DNA of 64,000 nt from Ooceraea biroi (taxonomy: Eukaryota; Arthropoda; Insecta; Hymenoptera; Formicidae): positions 1,886,464-1,950,463 of the forward strand of contig NC_039511.1 of NCBI RefSeq assembly GCF_003672135.1, in the 5' to 3' direction. Positions 50,071-63,664 of the stretch are shown here, piece after piece. Within the stretch, counting starts at the first letter, position 1, and each line of letters starts with the position of its first letter. Position numbers and translations under genes: made by a program. The notes under the pieces were generated by a model. The model had not been told where the DNA came from. It made no database searches and was given only the letters and a program-made list of their open reading frames with translations.

Positions 50071-53000
50071 ATGGAACATCCCGAGGAACGTTACTACAAG
50101 TTGAACCGATTTTTGTTATCGGTCAACGGGTTATCGCCTTATCAAAATGTATGGAACGCCCGATTGATAAGACTCTTTATCACTGTCATCTTAGTGTCGG
50201 CTCTCTTTACTGAGGTAATCACAATGTTGAGAAAGTATATATTCTTTTTTTCTTTTTAGATATTAGAAATATACAATTGAATTAAAAGCTCTCATAATCA
50301 CTATGTACAGGGGATGGAATCATATCAAATAGAATTGACATTTAAACTTAATTAATCATAACTGCGTTTCTGATTCCACCGAGTCCATATATAAGTGTCT
50401 CTTTGATGATCATGCCCGTCTCTTTATTTTTTTTTATCATGAGTTCATAATGTGTTTCCAGGCATCGACTACTTTAACATCTGAAGTCAATCAAGAATTG
50501 TTAGTTGCTATAATACCAGAAATTCTACCTACGTTGGTTGTTACAATAAACTTGTATTTGCGTCACGGGAACATAGACAAGGTAAGCTCGACTATTAATT
50601 TCTAATTGTGTCTCTAATTAAATTAAATTTCTATAAGGTATTCATCATTATCACAAATAAATATATCAGTCTTTCAGAAGAATTAATTTTATTTTCGATT
50701 ATTATGATCTTATTAGTATATTTTTTGATGACCCAGTGGATCAAAATAACGTTTATCCCGTCAATACATTCCATTGTTTTTGCATCATTATTATTATCAT
50801 TTTAATTTCTTTTAGTATAAGAAACTCTTTGACTACATGTGGAGAGACTGGGCGTTGCAAAAAACAAAAGATGAAATTAAAATCATGCACGACTATGCTG
50901 AGACTACGAGATTAGTGATGCTTCTTTTTACGCGTAAGAGAAACATTAAATTCCGCCTCATCCAGAAAAGAAAAATACGTGCCTTTCTGTCTATACGTTT
51001 GAGATTGTACTTCTTCGTGTGAAGCCATGTGTGACATTTATACTCTTTTCATTATCAATACGACAAATAAATACATCATTTGCTATGCACATCAACAAGT
51101 AACACGCGACATTCCTGCTGCTGCTGATGAATTATCACTGCACTTTTATATTCACATTCCTTATACAATTGCTATCGTTAAATTAAATACGTGTGGAATT
51201 TTTTAAGGATCATTTGACTCCGTGTAGAATTATTTCTCACTCCCGATATTTTCTCCTTTCCCTCTTATATTTATTTTGTTTCCGATGCGATGATCATTGA
51301 GATTTTTCTTACGTTGCAAGACAAGTGAGCATGTAATCCTATTAAACCGAACTTTTAAAACTCGCCGTTGAACATGGTAACAGAAATAACGTCTGTAAGT
51401 ACAGAAAGTTGAATCCAACTTTTGACATCGTTTATATGCTCCATGTATTTTAGTCCACTTAAAACTTGTGCTCCTTGAACATACCATCATCCCTGTTAGA
51501 AATATTTTGAATTATAGAAAGATATTTTGAAAAATTAAAGAGAGATTGACAAAAAACATGAAGAGAATTCGCATTTTAATTTTCTTTTTACATATAATAG
51601 CGATAAAAATGATATCAAACCGGTCAAATGATATCATTTCAAATATGTATCGATTATGTATGTCAATATATGCATGATATCAATAATGATATCAAAACGA
51701 TTTTCCTGACTTTTTCAGTTCAGATGTGGATAATCGTAGTGGTGTACATCGTGTGGATATTCACGCCGGAAATTCTTGACGTCATATCGCCCCTGAACGA
51801 GTCTCGCCCGCGAATTGAAAGCTTTAAATTAGAATTCTTCATTGACAAGGACCGATACATTTACTTTACCCGGTTCTATATATGCTTTGTGGCTATAATC
51901 ATAATTACCATTTTTCTTAGCAATTTCTCTATTGTACTGACTTTCACGCAACACGTTTGCGGGATGTGCAAGTTGCTGGGGTAAGGGGCTGCAACTGATT
52001 ACTGTTTGCAAACGACCTATTGCGATTGAAAAAGTAGAAATTGTCTATTAATTCGACAGGTATCGCGCGGAGCACTTATTTTGTGTTATCGAGAATACGG
52101 CAGGATGCAATTTAATTCGCGGGACAAAGATAGGGTGTAGGGACACGGCTGTTTTCGTACGGCTGCATTGCAACGTTATACAGTTCGTATTTCGTTTTAT
52201 GTATGATAGAATTTTATGGATCAGTGGTCCAACTTTTCTTGGGCATTCGCTACAAAACGTCATGATTCACGAGCAAATTAAAAAAGTAAAGACAATAATG
52301 TTGCTTGTTCCTTGGTTTTACCCAACATACATTTAATCAACATTTATAAGTGTAGCATTCATATTAATGAATTATTTTTCAATTCGACTTTTTTGAATAT
52401 CTAGAAATTAGATTTATAAATTATACATCATCATCATCATCATCATCATGTATACAGGGTGTCCCAGAATTGTGTATGAAGCGCTCGTGAGCGGGTAGAA
52501 CGCATCGAACTGAGAAGAAAAGTCCTTTACCGTTTTGAAACTTTTGTAATAGTTAACGAGTTAGTAATTATTAAAAATCGCTATATTAGTCCGGCCTACC
52601 GCCGAATGCAAGCGCGCGGCAAGATGCGACCGCCTAGAGATCGAGGTTGCTAGGCGAGCGGAGAATTGTTTATTACAAGTCGCTCTTGCCTAGCCATTGC
52701 CACTATAGCGATTTTTAACTATTGCAAAAATTTCAAAACGGTAAAGGACTTTTCTTCTCAGTTCGATGCGTTCTACCCGCTCACGAGAGCTTCATACACA
52801 ATTCTGGGACACCCTGTATATGATGGTGATGATAAAAAAGAAAATATTATTAATTTTACTATTAATTAATTGCTAAACATAAATATATATATAATTTATT
52901 TTTATACAAGTACAAAAAACACCGTTTGCCTCATCATAGTTTTTACTAACATACACAACTTATTACAAGATTTATTAGCCTAATCGAAGCTTGCCATAGA

Positions 53001-53657
53001 GTACCATTTCTATGTGAACTCATAGGAATACTGTTTAATGTGAGCATGACATTGATACAGGTATACAGCAATAATATATTAAGCATTCCAATATGTGTGT
53101 ATGTATAAATCAATATATAAAAATAAGTTCTCTCTTTCAGATATTAACCATTGCTGGCAATATTGAGCGTGCTATTACATCTATTAGTAGTACTACTATG
53201 ATACTGACGTATTCGTTTATATCTAATTACATGGGACAAAGAATAACAGACATGAGCTCTAACATGTGCGAGAAAGTGTAGGTAGTACTTTCCTTCATAA
53301 TATATCTCGTTATTTAATAATTAAAACATTCTTATTATTCCTGAAATAAAAAATATGATTTAATCATTATTAGATACAATTGTGCATGGTATAATGTAGC
53401 TGTTTCGGAGCAGAAATCTGTACTATTCATAATAAGACGACGTTTCCCTCCACTTGTGCTAACCGCCAATAAGTTTTATACAATGTCTCTGCAGAATTTT
53501 GGAATGGTAAGAAAGAACGTAATCGATACATACAATACATAAATATGGTACGGTTCTTTACGAAGAGTAAAAAATAACTAATTACAAAAGAATATTCATT
53601 CTTTGTAAGATTCTTCAAACGGTGATCTCCTATTGCATGTTCTTCAGACAAATATGA
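50071..53657 (+). CDS. insect odorant receptor, 9 exons
   Basis: Seven-transmembrane ligand-gated channel subunit of the insect odorant receptor family (7tm_6), expected to pair with Orco in sensory neurons. Exons: 50071-50214, 50462-50581, 50816-50933, 51719-51980, 52060-52200, 52970-53060, 53141-53277, 53374-53506, 53610-53657; 1194 nt, 397 aa, the family's normal size. Membrane segments seen include RLFITVILVSALF, VQMWIIVVVYIVWIF, YICFVAIIIITIFL and FLCELIGILFNVSMTLIQ. Family signatures: SNYMGQRITDMS, VYNCAWYNVA, and the C-terminal exon ILQTVISYCMFFRQ-stop. The exon 5/6 join (AT at 52200, donor GTATGA) is weak; an alternative acceptor at 52979 removes three residues. No stop or frame change otherwise, so probably functional. 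Subfamily not assigned; it stands alone here although such genes often occur in tandem arrays. Confidence 0.9.
52426..52450. repeat. CAT trinucleotide repeat
   Basis: About eight CAT units directly left of an inverted-repeat element in the odorant-receptor intron. Confidence 0.8.
52455..52816. mobile_element. 362-bp MITE in odorant-receptor intron 5
   Basis: Inverted-repeat element starting CAGGGTGTCCCAGAATTGTG and ending with its complement. The arms are over 100 bp with few mismatches, and the left arm carries an extra stretch of about 18 bp near AGTTAACGAGTTAG. Flanked by TA on both sides (52453-52454 and 52817-52818), so it fits a Tc1/mariner-type target. No coding capacity. Confidence 0.85.
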
Positions 53658-54096
53658 AGACACTTCCACCTGACATAGGAATAACGTAGGAAATACAGGG
53701 AATAATATCACAATATGTTTTTAATATGTAGTGATCCTATTTTAATCAACACGTCGAAAAAATATTTAAATGACATTGTATTGTAAAGAATATCGTAAGT
53801 GAAATCTGATCCTGTTGGTGAAATCGAAAAACTCGATTATATTAAACTTGTTGATAAAATTGAGTGAAATGTAGCGTATATAGCATCGTTCACAACTCAC
53901 GTATCAGAGACAAAGCTCCGCGATCGTTTACGATGCACAAGATAAGCGAAAAGTCGGTCGTAAGTCGTGAGGTGGAGTCATGGCGGAGTGGAGGCGGTCT
54001 CCATGGAGGCCGGTTTAATAACATTAATGAAAGAACAGCTCGCGTGCGAACAAGCGAGCAAATGAGAGAGAAAAATAAAGAGAGAAAGAGACAGAC

Positions 54097-54140
<44 letters not shown>

Positions 54141-57100
54141 CTCCCGTCCCCTGGATTTTCCTTACCACCCCTCCGTACCATTCTTTATCCTTGAAGGAAA
54201 TAAAACCAGAGTTGTAAGAGCCGGATGATTAATATCCAGCCGACAGTTTGTGAAGCGGGCAGCCAATAAACGGGATAAAAATACTCGTGAAAAATAGCGC
54301 GCTCATTAGGGGTACAGTGACATCTGCGACTGCCTGCCTCGAGTGCTCGCGCGCGGAGGAGCCCGGGAAGGCGGGTCGAAGAGGGCGATGGGGTGAGCGG
54401 AGATGGAGGAGAAAGAAGCGGAGGCAGGCAGAGCCGAGAAACGGAGCAGTGCGGAAAACGGAGGGACAGATTTATTAAAGTAATGGCAGATTATTTTAAT
54501 ATTCCGATGAGAGTGCGCTCCATCCGTTGTCTCGTGCAATTCAATAATCCGCGTCTAGGCGATCCCGTGCCTGCCGGCGTCGCATTCCTTCAGTCGACAC
54601 CTGATATATGGGGGATGAATAGATCTGCTCTAACAATAAGATCGACGTGGGAAATTATATCGACGTTTAAAATAGTGAAACTTCCCTCTTGTTTTGCGTC
54701 ACGTGAGATTCGACTCTCATTCTTTACACAGATCCGCATTCATGCCTCGAGTATAGCGCTAAGTATGTGATACGGGTACGGGCCAATGTATGTAATATCG
54801 ACAAGGTCTGCCAGAAACTTCGAAACGGAGTCTCGTGTTCTGTTTATTTGAGCTCGAAGTAGCTCGTGCTAAATTTTTGCCGAGAATACACGGCGGATAC
54901 AGCGCAGCTGTTGGCTTATGAAAGCTATAAGTACTGCTGCCAAAGCAGTGATATCTAAGCAATCGATTCGACCAATGTGGTCACTATATATTGTAGTTTC
55001 TTTCTTATTAACATGTTCTGTGAGAGATGCCGTGCGAAAAATAAAAAAATGGAATGAGAAAATATATTTTATGTTAAAAGTGAGATAATAAAAGACGCAT
55101 TAGAGAAACACGTAAGATAAATGAGGACAATTATAAATAGAGTGGGGTGAATGAGACACCGTAGTATCTTCTAATGATAAAATCGATAGTCATCATGAAA
55201 TGAAGTCGTTAAGAAATCGCGGTCATTAATCAAACTCTCATCGTGGAATTATTAAAAAAATGAGTGAAATTTATCATCGAAAAGCATCGTCATGATTAAT
55301 TCTCTGATTGCACTGTACTTTTGCTAATGGCGAAACTGAAAAATTTAATCAAGAAATACATATAATTGAGAAGAAAGAAGCTTATCTTTTTCCTCGTTGG
55401 ATTCTTTTGGTTCGTCAACGTTTCTATCATTTTTTTATCATAAAAATTCATGTAAAACGATACAAAGCAATTACTCCTCTCGATTCAACTTATTCCGAAA
55501 TCTAGTTGCAACCAGCGGGCATTATGCGCATCGGTAACTTCGGTCACGACCATCAGTGCACTGATATACGTCCACCATCAAAGTCTCGTGATACAATGTG
55601 GCGTGATTGTATCATTTTTTTCCTTCTGCTTTTTAACTCTTTTTTTATTTTCAATCACGAGGCAGGCTGATCGACCGTTCGATCGCGACATCGTGCTCGA
55701 ATCGGCCGGCATAATCTTGACGTATATTTTTCCGGACAGCGCGAGCTGCCGGTGGATGGTGGCCGGCGCGGCGATATTCGTTAGGGGCCATTTTTAAAAA
55801 TTAAACGTCCCACTTTATCGTTACGCGGGGCGATTAATAATAACGGGCGCGATCGAGCGCGGGCGAGCGAGCGTATCTTCCATAGCCTTTCTGGGGTATA
55901 AATCTGCGAAATTCTGGAATTATCAGGCGGCGGGGCATGAAAGGCTATTTCCGTCGCGCGGAATCGCGGGCAATATTTTACCGCCCGGGATTGGGGTTGA
56001 ACGCGGGACACATCGACGTTTGATATTTTTATGCAGTGGCGCCACCGCGGCGAGATTTACGAGGCAGATATGCGATCACAAAATGTCCGACACTAAATCA
56101 AACATGTTGCATCGGAAAACATCCGAAATTATTATTGGGACTTTTATTGGATCGACGGGAACGAAATAAACGTGTGACGTAACTTTATATTCCGCCTCTC
56201 CTCTCACCGATCCCCTTTCCCTCCACCCTCCTTCGCCGCAGCTCCGGTCCTCCCCGCGCTCGCGAGAGAAAACCCGTCGTTCTATCCGCTCTTCTGCGGA
56301 ATAAAAGGCTAACTTTATGATTGATTCGCCTCTTTTTTTACGAGCCTTTTTTCGTCGTACGTCAGTGCCGATGTCGATGGATGGATTCTCCATCCTTCGT
56401 CGATATCGCGTCACGTACTTCTCGTTTCTCGAAGTGAAATGCGTGATCCCGCGCGCGCGGATCGCGGGAGAAATTTCCTTTCGATTTAGTCATTAGCGCG
56501 AGTGTTGGCGCAGCGAAATCGGAATGACAGATATCTTGCACAATCTCTCGGTCGAACGAGGATAATATCTCATTCTACATCGGGGAGAAAACTTGTGCAT
56601 TTACTGCGAAGCCGAATTCTGCAAGAGTCGATTCACTCGTTCAGAGAAATTATTAAAGAAGCATCAATGCCTTTTAATCGTCTTATAAGTTTAACGTGGA
56701 CAATGCGATGATTCATGATATTTTGATTAATGATACAGAGTATCATTAATCAAAATTGATTTTATTTAATATTCTACAGTAACTATCCCTCTGAAATCAT
56801 TCGTTCAATTATCTATCTCAATGCTCGCCCGTTTTCATCGAGTTACGCGAGAAATGCGTGAACGCGGATGGTGACATCGGCGGAAACGGATCGTTTAGAA
56901 ATCACATCGAGTCACCTAGCGATTTAATGAAAGAGAGAACGGGGCGCGCATTGTGCATCACCCCAAGATCGCCGCAGTTGGCTGTTATTAATCGCGCTAA
57001 TCGATTTGACGTCCGCTAGTAATGCAGCGCCAGGCGAGATTCAGTCTCGTGTGCAGTGTCTATCTTTTATTGATGCGGCCGGCTCTGGCGCCGGCGTCCG

Positions 57101-60100
57101 ACGCCCCGTAATTGAAGGGACGCCCTTTAACTGAATTTCAAACGATCGCGTTGTTAGCGTCGCGTTTGCGTTTGCGCGAGGGCGTCGCGACGTCTTCCGC
57201 CGACGTTCGCGAAACGTTACACGCGTCCGTTTCAGCACGATTTCATCTGCCGGAGTTAAAAATCGTGAAACAGGAAGTCTCTCCATTATTGAGTCTCGCC
57301 TTTTTTAGCAAAAACGAATGTTGCATGCACGCATACAAAAAACACACAGATAATAAAATATTCTGCGTATTGCGAGTATAATTTAATAAAACATTGAGAA
57401 AAAAATTGAATTAAAATTTTTTCTCGATTCTTGATACGAATCTCAAAAGTTAGAAAAATTTATAAAACTTGAATTATATACAAATTCTCTTATAAATTTT
57501 TTCTACTACGCCGAGACTGTAGAGGAGCGGTCTGACATGCTCGAAATAACGAGACTTTGTCAACAGCCCCAAAGTAGCGGATGACGCATAAATGCACAAG
57601 CCAGCGCATTCATAGTTACATTTAAAGTCGCGATATAGGAACGAAAGTAGTCACCCAGTTGCCGGGGGAATCCTCCGGGATGAGGCGATATATCGCGGTT
57701 ATTGTCCATTAGGAAAGCCCGAGGTGGCCATCCACGCCACGAACTTACTTTACGACATCGCTTTTCTGCCTTCTTGTGCCGCTGCCGACTCATTGTCTCT
57801 CTCTTCCTGCCTCTCTGCCTCTGTCTTTCACCGCTCGCTCTTGGCACTCACTCTTATCCCCCTTCGCTCCTTTATCTTTTGCTATCATGGCTTCCTGTAT
57901 CCCTTTTTTCCCTGCATCATCGTCGGGGTGCGAAAGTTCCTTATCCCGCGCCTTATGGCAGCTACGACGAGATTGCTGATTCTTTGGCGATTAATTCGTC
58001 ACTGTACCCTCGGCTCGTTGCATTTTTCTATGATTTTAGCGTACATTTATTGCAACTGTCTTGGGTTGTCCAGGAATTCCGTGATATTACATAATATTAG
58101 ATGGGATTTAGCGTTTCCATTTTAAAGCAACAGACACCCCTCATTTGTTCTTCTCGCTCGCAAGTTTTGCACCATTTTGAACGGATCTCGACGACTAATG
58201 CTCCTCATTAAAAGTTTCTCTCGCTGCACCTTGAGATGCGTCCCGCACTCGGAATATCACATAATCCATTGACCCGAGAAGTATCGTAATCGTGAAAAAT
58301 ATATCGCTCTGAAGGGTCGCATAAATCCCGGCCGATGGCTCCTCCCGGAGAGGGATGGAGGAGGAGAGACAGAAAGAGAGATAGAGGCCTGTAAGAGACG
58401 ACGGCTGGAGAGAGGGCTGGTTAATTGGCATGACAGATAGAGGGTGCGAGAGAAGTTGTCGCTTAGTAACATTACGTCGCGATGAAAGTGATTTCCAACC
58501 CTCCTCTCGTGCTGCCGCTGTCGCTGCTTCTGCGCCACCCGCTGTTCCGCGTATTGGCGAAACGTTTCAGAGTGGATTGCACGGGCGCTCGATTCCTTGT
58601 ATTATTAGAGAAGAAGAGCCCCCGGGCTTTTCATTGCGGGCTATCGTATTCTGCGGAAAATACCCTGTCCGTCTCGATAAAGACATTCTTTTGTTACTTG
58701 AGCGCCACGGAAACACGGAAGTATCAACTCCTGCTTTGCGACCTCCCGTTGGGAGCTTTTCCTGGAACTTCCTTGACAAATGTAAGAAGATAAATCCTCT
58801 CTCAATATGATAACAATTAATAGTTACAATATTTTTACTAAAGTTGCGACGTCTTGTGCGTCCAGAGACAAAAAATTAATTCTTTTATTATGGAATTACA
58901 GTGAGATATTATTACAACGTTGCAAGAATGCATTATTATAACTCACAGTAAATACTATCATCTGGACCTCTGTCACATTGAAATGGTATATTTGACTAAC
59001 GCGATTCTACGTTACGTACCACGATACTAAATCAGGGATCGTGAACGGGCCAACGTCAAAAATATCATTCAAAATTCGAGGGCGTGGATCTCGCCATATG
59101 AGAGCAGCTCTCCTCTCTTCGTTAAGAGAGACGCCGTGTTTACGGAGTATCAAGCACCACCATAAGTGGGCGGTACAAAGAACACGTCGTGGGTCCATAC
59201 ATCCCTCCCCGCTGGAAACACATCTCTGCCATCCCCCTCTATACATCATCCGACGACTCATCCGCTGACTTGTTATTAAATTAATCCTTCGTTTAGTCAA
59301 ATTGATGCATCGATATCACAGAGCGCTCATAACTCACGACACCCTCCCTCGCCGGGGGTGCAGGCGCACGCACACGCACACGTACGTGCAAACACGCGCG
59401 CACATGCGAGAGTGCGTGGTTCCAGCGCTTCGGATTCGCGGCTGCGAGGGGTTGCACCCCCGCGACCCCCATTTGCGCCGTGCGTTGCACGCACGAACTT
59501 CACTATTTATTAATATCGTTACTTAACATTTCAACCGCTCGTGCATCACCCCGTGACGTCATTAAGATAAACGCGGCCCGCCGGCCGCCGCCACCGCCGC
59601 CCGCGGCCTGGCGTCACTTGATTGTTGTTCATTATAATTAATAATTCGGGGATCGCCTGGCGCTTTTATATTAAGCGCCGCTTCGTGTCGTACATTGACA
59701 CCGACAAACCGGGGGGGACAATTTCGCGAATCGAGGGGGAAGAATAATTGAAGGCTCGATGCAAAGCGACTGCGAGTGATTATTTCTCTTTTTATTAAAA
59801 AGTGCCAAGATCTGTTTATTCTTATCGTACTTATTTTTAAATAACACAGATTAAGCGTTAAGTATATTCTCAAGCAGTAATACATTCGTTAATTTAGCAA
59901 ATTATGTTAACTCTCCGCGTGCCTGAGGGACATAAAAAACATTACGATTATTCATTATCATTGTTCGTGATTATTTATTTAGACGTACACATACTCTCGT
60001 TCCTGTAACAGAAAACCACTTCCATTCTTGTCGAGGAACTCCATTGTCGTAGCATATCAAGAAGAACGGGTTCTCGGGTGGTACTTTGGGATTCAAATGA

Positions 60101-61488
60101 TATTCCTACTCAAAGTAAGCCGGGATGTGAAACCAAATTTGAATCCGCGGCGAAGTCTGAATCTTAAATGACACGAAAGGGGAGGGAGTGGAGGCCCCCG
60201 TGGCCAAAGCAGGATCAAACGATTTGGTCCGAGGACACAGGATTAAGGAGAGCATAAGCCAGCAGCAGGGTGGGTGCGTTAGGGGATAGAGCGAGTGACC
60301 GTGTCGGCCATCATGGGACGGTGAATTAACACGTGCGTACATCAGTAGGTATCACTATGTATCAGTATGTACTCTCGCCATGGGGGCTATCGTGAGTAAA
60401 ACTGCTCAAGCGCGACGCAACGATTAATGAAGCGTTAGAACGGATAAGCAGATTAGACAGTAACAGGATGTAATTTTCGCTTGCTGATGGAATTTTTCAT
60501 CTTGAAATTTCTATCCTCTGTTGCAACAGAGAGTGAACTTATAGCGGTCGAATTTGTAAATAATTTTAAATAATTTTATATAATTTTTGTAAATAATTTT
60601 AAATGCAAAAGAAAGCATTTAATCTAGCTTCATTTCACTAATATGGTGAATTTTAGATTCTTGTGTTATATAACATCCTGAGGACTCTTTCCGAGGGCTT
60701 TCGCCGTTGTCCGTGGAAATCCGCGTTCATTTAAAAAGGAGCGGAGCGCGTCTCCGCTATATAAAGTGCAAAACTAGTGCATCGTAGCTCGGGAAAAAAA
60801 GCAAGAATCCAACAGGAGGATGAGAGGGCAAAATAGGAGGAAGAAAGAGAAACCGAGAGAAAAAGATAGAACGAGAAATAGGGAGCAGCTTTAGACAATA
60901 GGACGGCCCAACAGAATCGAGTGCGGAGAGCGAAGAGAGCGGGGAGGCAGGGCGGGCCATAAACAAGTGCTTACCGCAATCTAATGCGTCTGTAATTGCT
61001 CGAGCACCGGTATCTCCCCCAACGGTCCCACTTGCTCCCGCGATTTAATTACTATGTAAATGTCGCATTCCCTAACCTGTCCGTTTTCCTGCCTGCCTGT
61101 CCCCCTGTCGTCCCCCCGGGTCTCCACCTCCTCCCCCTGTTCCCAGCCGCCGGAATCCCGTCGTTCTCCGGCGTCCTCCACCCCACCGCCGCCCTCCGCC
61201 CGCTGTCGCCCGATGTCCTTAATTACTTTATACGTTATTATGGCCCACCAACTACTACGTCGACCGTACTCACTCCATCCCAGCACCCGGGCAGGCATTC
61301 CACTCCATTTCGTTCAGCCATATTGCCGCCGGGTTAAAGCGGACGCTGGGAATTCTCTGATTATCTCGGGCGAATCGCTCGTGGGACTCGAGACTCCGCA
61401 AAATTGTCCTGGCCCAACTTGGACCCCGGAAGTGGGACCGTATTCAGACGACTTTAGATTGCTGATGATTTGTCACGTCAAGGAACGA
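53658..61488. other. gene-poor interval right of the odorant receptor
   Basis: Nothing recognisable as a gene. It holds a GA microsatellite near 54103-54136 and several CpG-rich patches (about 54310-54470, 55660-56060, 57000-57240, 59340-59620, 61080-61330). Open frames up to 145 aa occur in these patches on both strands at once, are proline/serine/arginine rich and have no family likeness. Regulatory DNA, or first exons of a gene beyond the window, cannot be excluded. Confidence 0.5.
54103..54136. repeat. GA microsatellite
   Basis: Uninterrupted GA run of about 17 units within a longer purine-rich tract (54064-54136). Confidence 0.85.
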
Positions 61489-61618
61489 CCCAAGTAGCAA
61501 AGTAACGTCAGAAGACGACATAATAATATCATTACATCGTCATTGTGTCGTCTCCTGACGTTATTATATCGCCATAGACGCCATTATGTCGTCTTCTAAC
61601 GTCACTTTGCTACTTGGG
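61489..61618. mobile_element. 130-bp MITE with 5-bp target duplication
   Basis: Ends CCCAAGTAGCAAAGTAACGT and the near-complement at the right end, with arms of about 36 bp continuing into GACGACATAAT. Flanked by AACGA on both sides (61484-61488 and 61619-61623). The centre has further partial copies of the GTCGTCT-CTGACGTTATTAT arm sequence. No coding capacity. Confidence 0.8.
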
Positions 61619-61623
61619 AACGA

Positions 61624-62654
61624 GCGTATGATTCTTCTCGTGAAGAACGATAAGATAAAGAGAAAAAGAGAGAGGACCATTGCAAAAGTCTCAATATACG
61701 GAAGAGCGTTGTGAGTTTTCATGGGATTAAGTAAACGCTCGTTAATGCGGTGAATAATATTGCTACTGGTGATTTGGAAGCCGGCCATTGCGCACTGCGA
61801 ATCCGTGCATCGGCGTTGTTCCCGGCTCCCAAATGGGAAACAATCTCGTCCTGTGTTGTGGCCTCTCTTTGTCTCACAGCCTCCCCTCGTCTCCCCGCGC
61901 GCGCGCCGGACTTTTAACAGTATAAATGGTCCCGCTGTCCACAGGCTTCCGATAATGTGGCGGCCGAGAGGGTCGTGGGAGGATGGCTTTGGTCAGTTTG
62001 TCAGCCACCGATGTACCTAAGAGGGTCCTTTTCCTCCTGCGTCGATTTGTCTTCCACCGCAATGGATAAACTTCACGCAATCTGCCACCGGTATTTCTCA
62101 CACGCGATCTCACACGCGAGCACGTGCGCCCCGTCAGATTTTATACTCGTGTCCGTCGTTCGATGATCATTTGACAATCAAATTGATTTTGGGTACGATC
62201 AAAATGGACGCGTTCCACCAGCATTTGCGCATTAAGTAACGTGCGACAGACATTGGACTTTTTGTTAATTGAAAAGGTTCGACTATACTATTTTTAGAAT
62301 TTATGATAGTACGTATGTATAATTTCGTGCACATCTCTCTCGCACAGAAACTTTAAATCGCAGTTTGATCAAACGAACGCCGCATCTAAAGCCCGCATCA
62401 GTAAGTTAGGTAAAGCTGGAGAGCGCGATCCTACCAAACGCAATCAAATCATGGTCTTGCTGTATAAACTTTATAATTAAAGGAGAGATAATCTCTGCGT
62501 GTCTAGAATAGTATTCGCAAAACAGTAAATCACAGGATATATCTCGCATTTCTATTTAATAATATAATAAAAAGTAATATAAAAAGTATATAGATTGCAA
62601 CGTGCGTGATTTAAAGAACTCTGAAATATATTGTTGTATACGTGAATCAATATA
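61624..62654. other. noncoding spacer between two inverted-repeat elements
   Basis: Mixed composition, partly CpG rich (about 61870-62130) and then AT-rich. No open frame with protein-like character was seen. Confidence 0.45.
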
Positions 62655-63264
62655 CAGGGTGAGGCACCTAAAACAGGCCACCTGAATATCTCGGCTGTTA
62701 TTGGTGATAGAAAAAATGTGTTAGACCAAACTTGCATGGTTTCGAGGGACACATAATTTGTTCTAAATAATTTTTTATTAGGTGGACGCGTAGAACTTTT
62801 TCATTTCTGAGTTTACGGTATTTTCAATAGCAGAGAACTCTAGGCAATATAAAAAATAATGATATCATCAACTCAGAACTTCGCGGAAAAAGAAAAAATT
62901 TCTAAGGGCTAGAACGTTTTCATTTCTGAGTTTACAGTATTTTTAATAGCAGAGAACTCTAGGCAATATAAAGTAAATTATTTTCCCTTGCAGTTGGCCT
63001 TCAGTGACCTTGAATGATTTTAACCCGTAGATCAATGTGCGCATCTTCAAACGCTTTACTAGATGGTACGTAAAAAAAACATATCATACCATTTAAAAAA
63101 ACGAAGTTGCCCTTCATATGACCTCTACGCGTCCACCTAATAAAAAATTATTTAGAACAAATTATGTGTCCCTCGAAACCATACAAGTTTGGTCTGACAC
63201 ATTTTTTTCTATCACCAATAACAGCCGAGATATTCAGGTAGCCTGTTTTAGGTGCCTCACCCTG
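62655..63264. mobile_element. 610-bp MITE with 140-bp terminal inverted repeats
   Basis: Left arm 62655-62794 and right arm 63125-63264 are near-perfect inverted copies, starting CAGGGTGAGGCACCTAAAAC. TA flanks both ends (62653-62654 and 63265-63266). Inside, a block with TTTCATTTCTGAGTTTAC and AGCAGAGAACTCTAGGCAAT occurs twice in direct orientation (about 62797-62852 and 62908-62971). The open frames here are not meaningful. The CAGGGTG end resembles the element in the odorant-receptor intron, but the arms differ. Confidence 0.9.
62797..62971. repeat. internal direct duplication inside the 610-bp MITE
   Basis: Two similar copies of about 60 bp, both with TTTCATTTCTGAGTTTAC, TATTTT-AATAGCAGAGAAC and TCTAGGCAATATAAA, separated by about 55 bp. 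Confidence 0.75.
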
Positions 63265-63664
63265 TATAAATAACAATTCTAGTGGAAAATTAATTTTATC
63301 TGAATTTATGTAGTTAATTTTGATGAAATCTTTCTTTGTCGAGACAAAGACCATTACTACTGCTAACAAAACCTCTGTCATCAAAAGACAAAATCGAGAA
63401 GGCCTATCAATATTAAATCGGATTTTATTTATACAACGCAAGATTGACAAGAATAACTCGCGTTATTCTCTGTAAGTCCAGAGTGAATACACGCGTGTAA
63501 GAAATTCAACGTAGGGGAGTCTCACCCTCTCTCGGAAAATGTATGCTTAAATCGGGGTGGAGCGTGCGGTTTCCACCCGTAGCACGTTCCCTTTATGAAA
63601 CAAATATGACTTTTAAACGGAACGAACATCCAGACACCCGTAGAGCGCTAACAATGGGGAAAGA

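Noticed and set aside
53864..54217. 117-aa plus-strand open frame and its antisense partners
   Set aside because: Dominated by the GA microsatellite at 54103-54136.
60996..61497. Plus-strand open frames of 113 and 145 aa
   Set aside because: Pro/Ser-rich, overlapping in two frames, in a CpG-rich patch with no splice-bounded exon structure.
63148..63450. 100-aa minus-strand open frame
   Set aside because: Most of it lies in the right arm of the 610-bp MITE, and the matching left arm gives a similar short frame.
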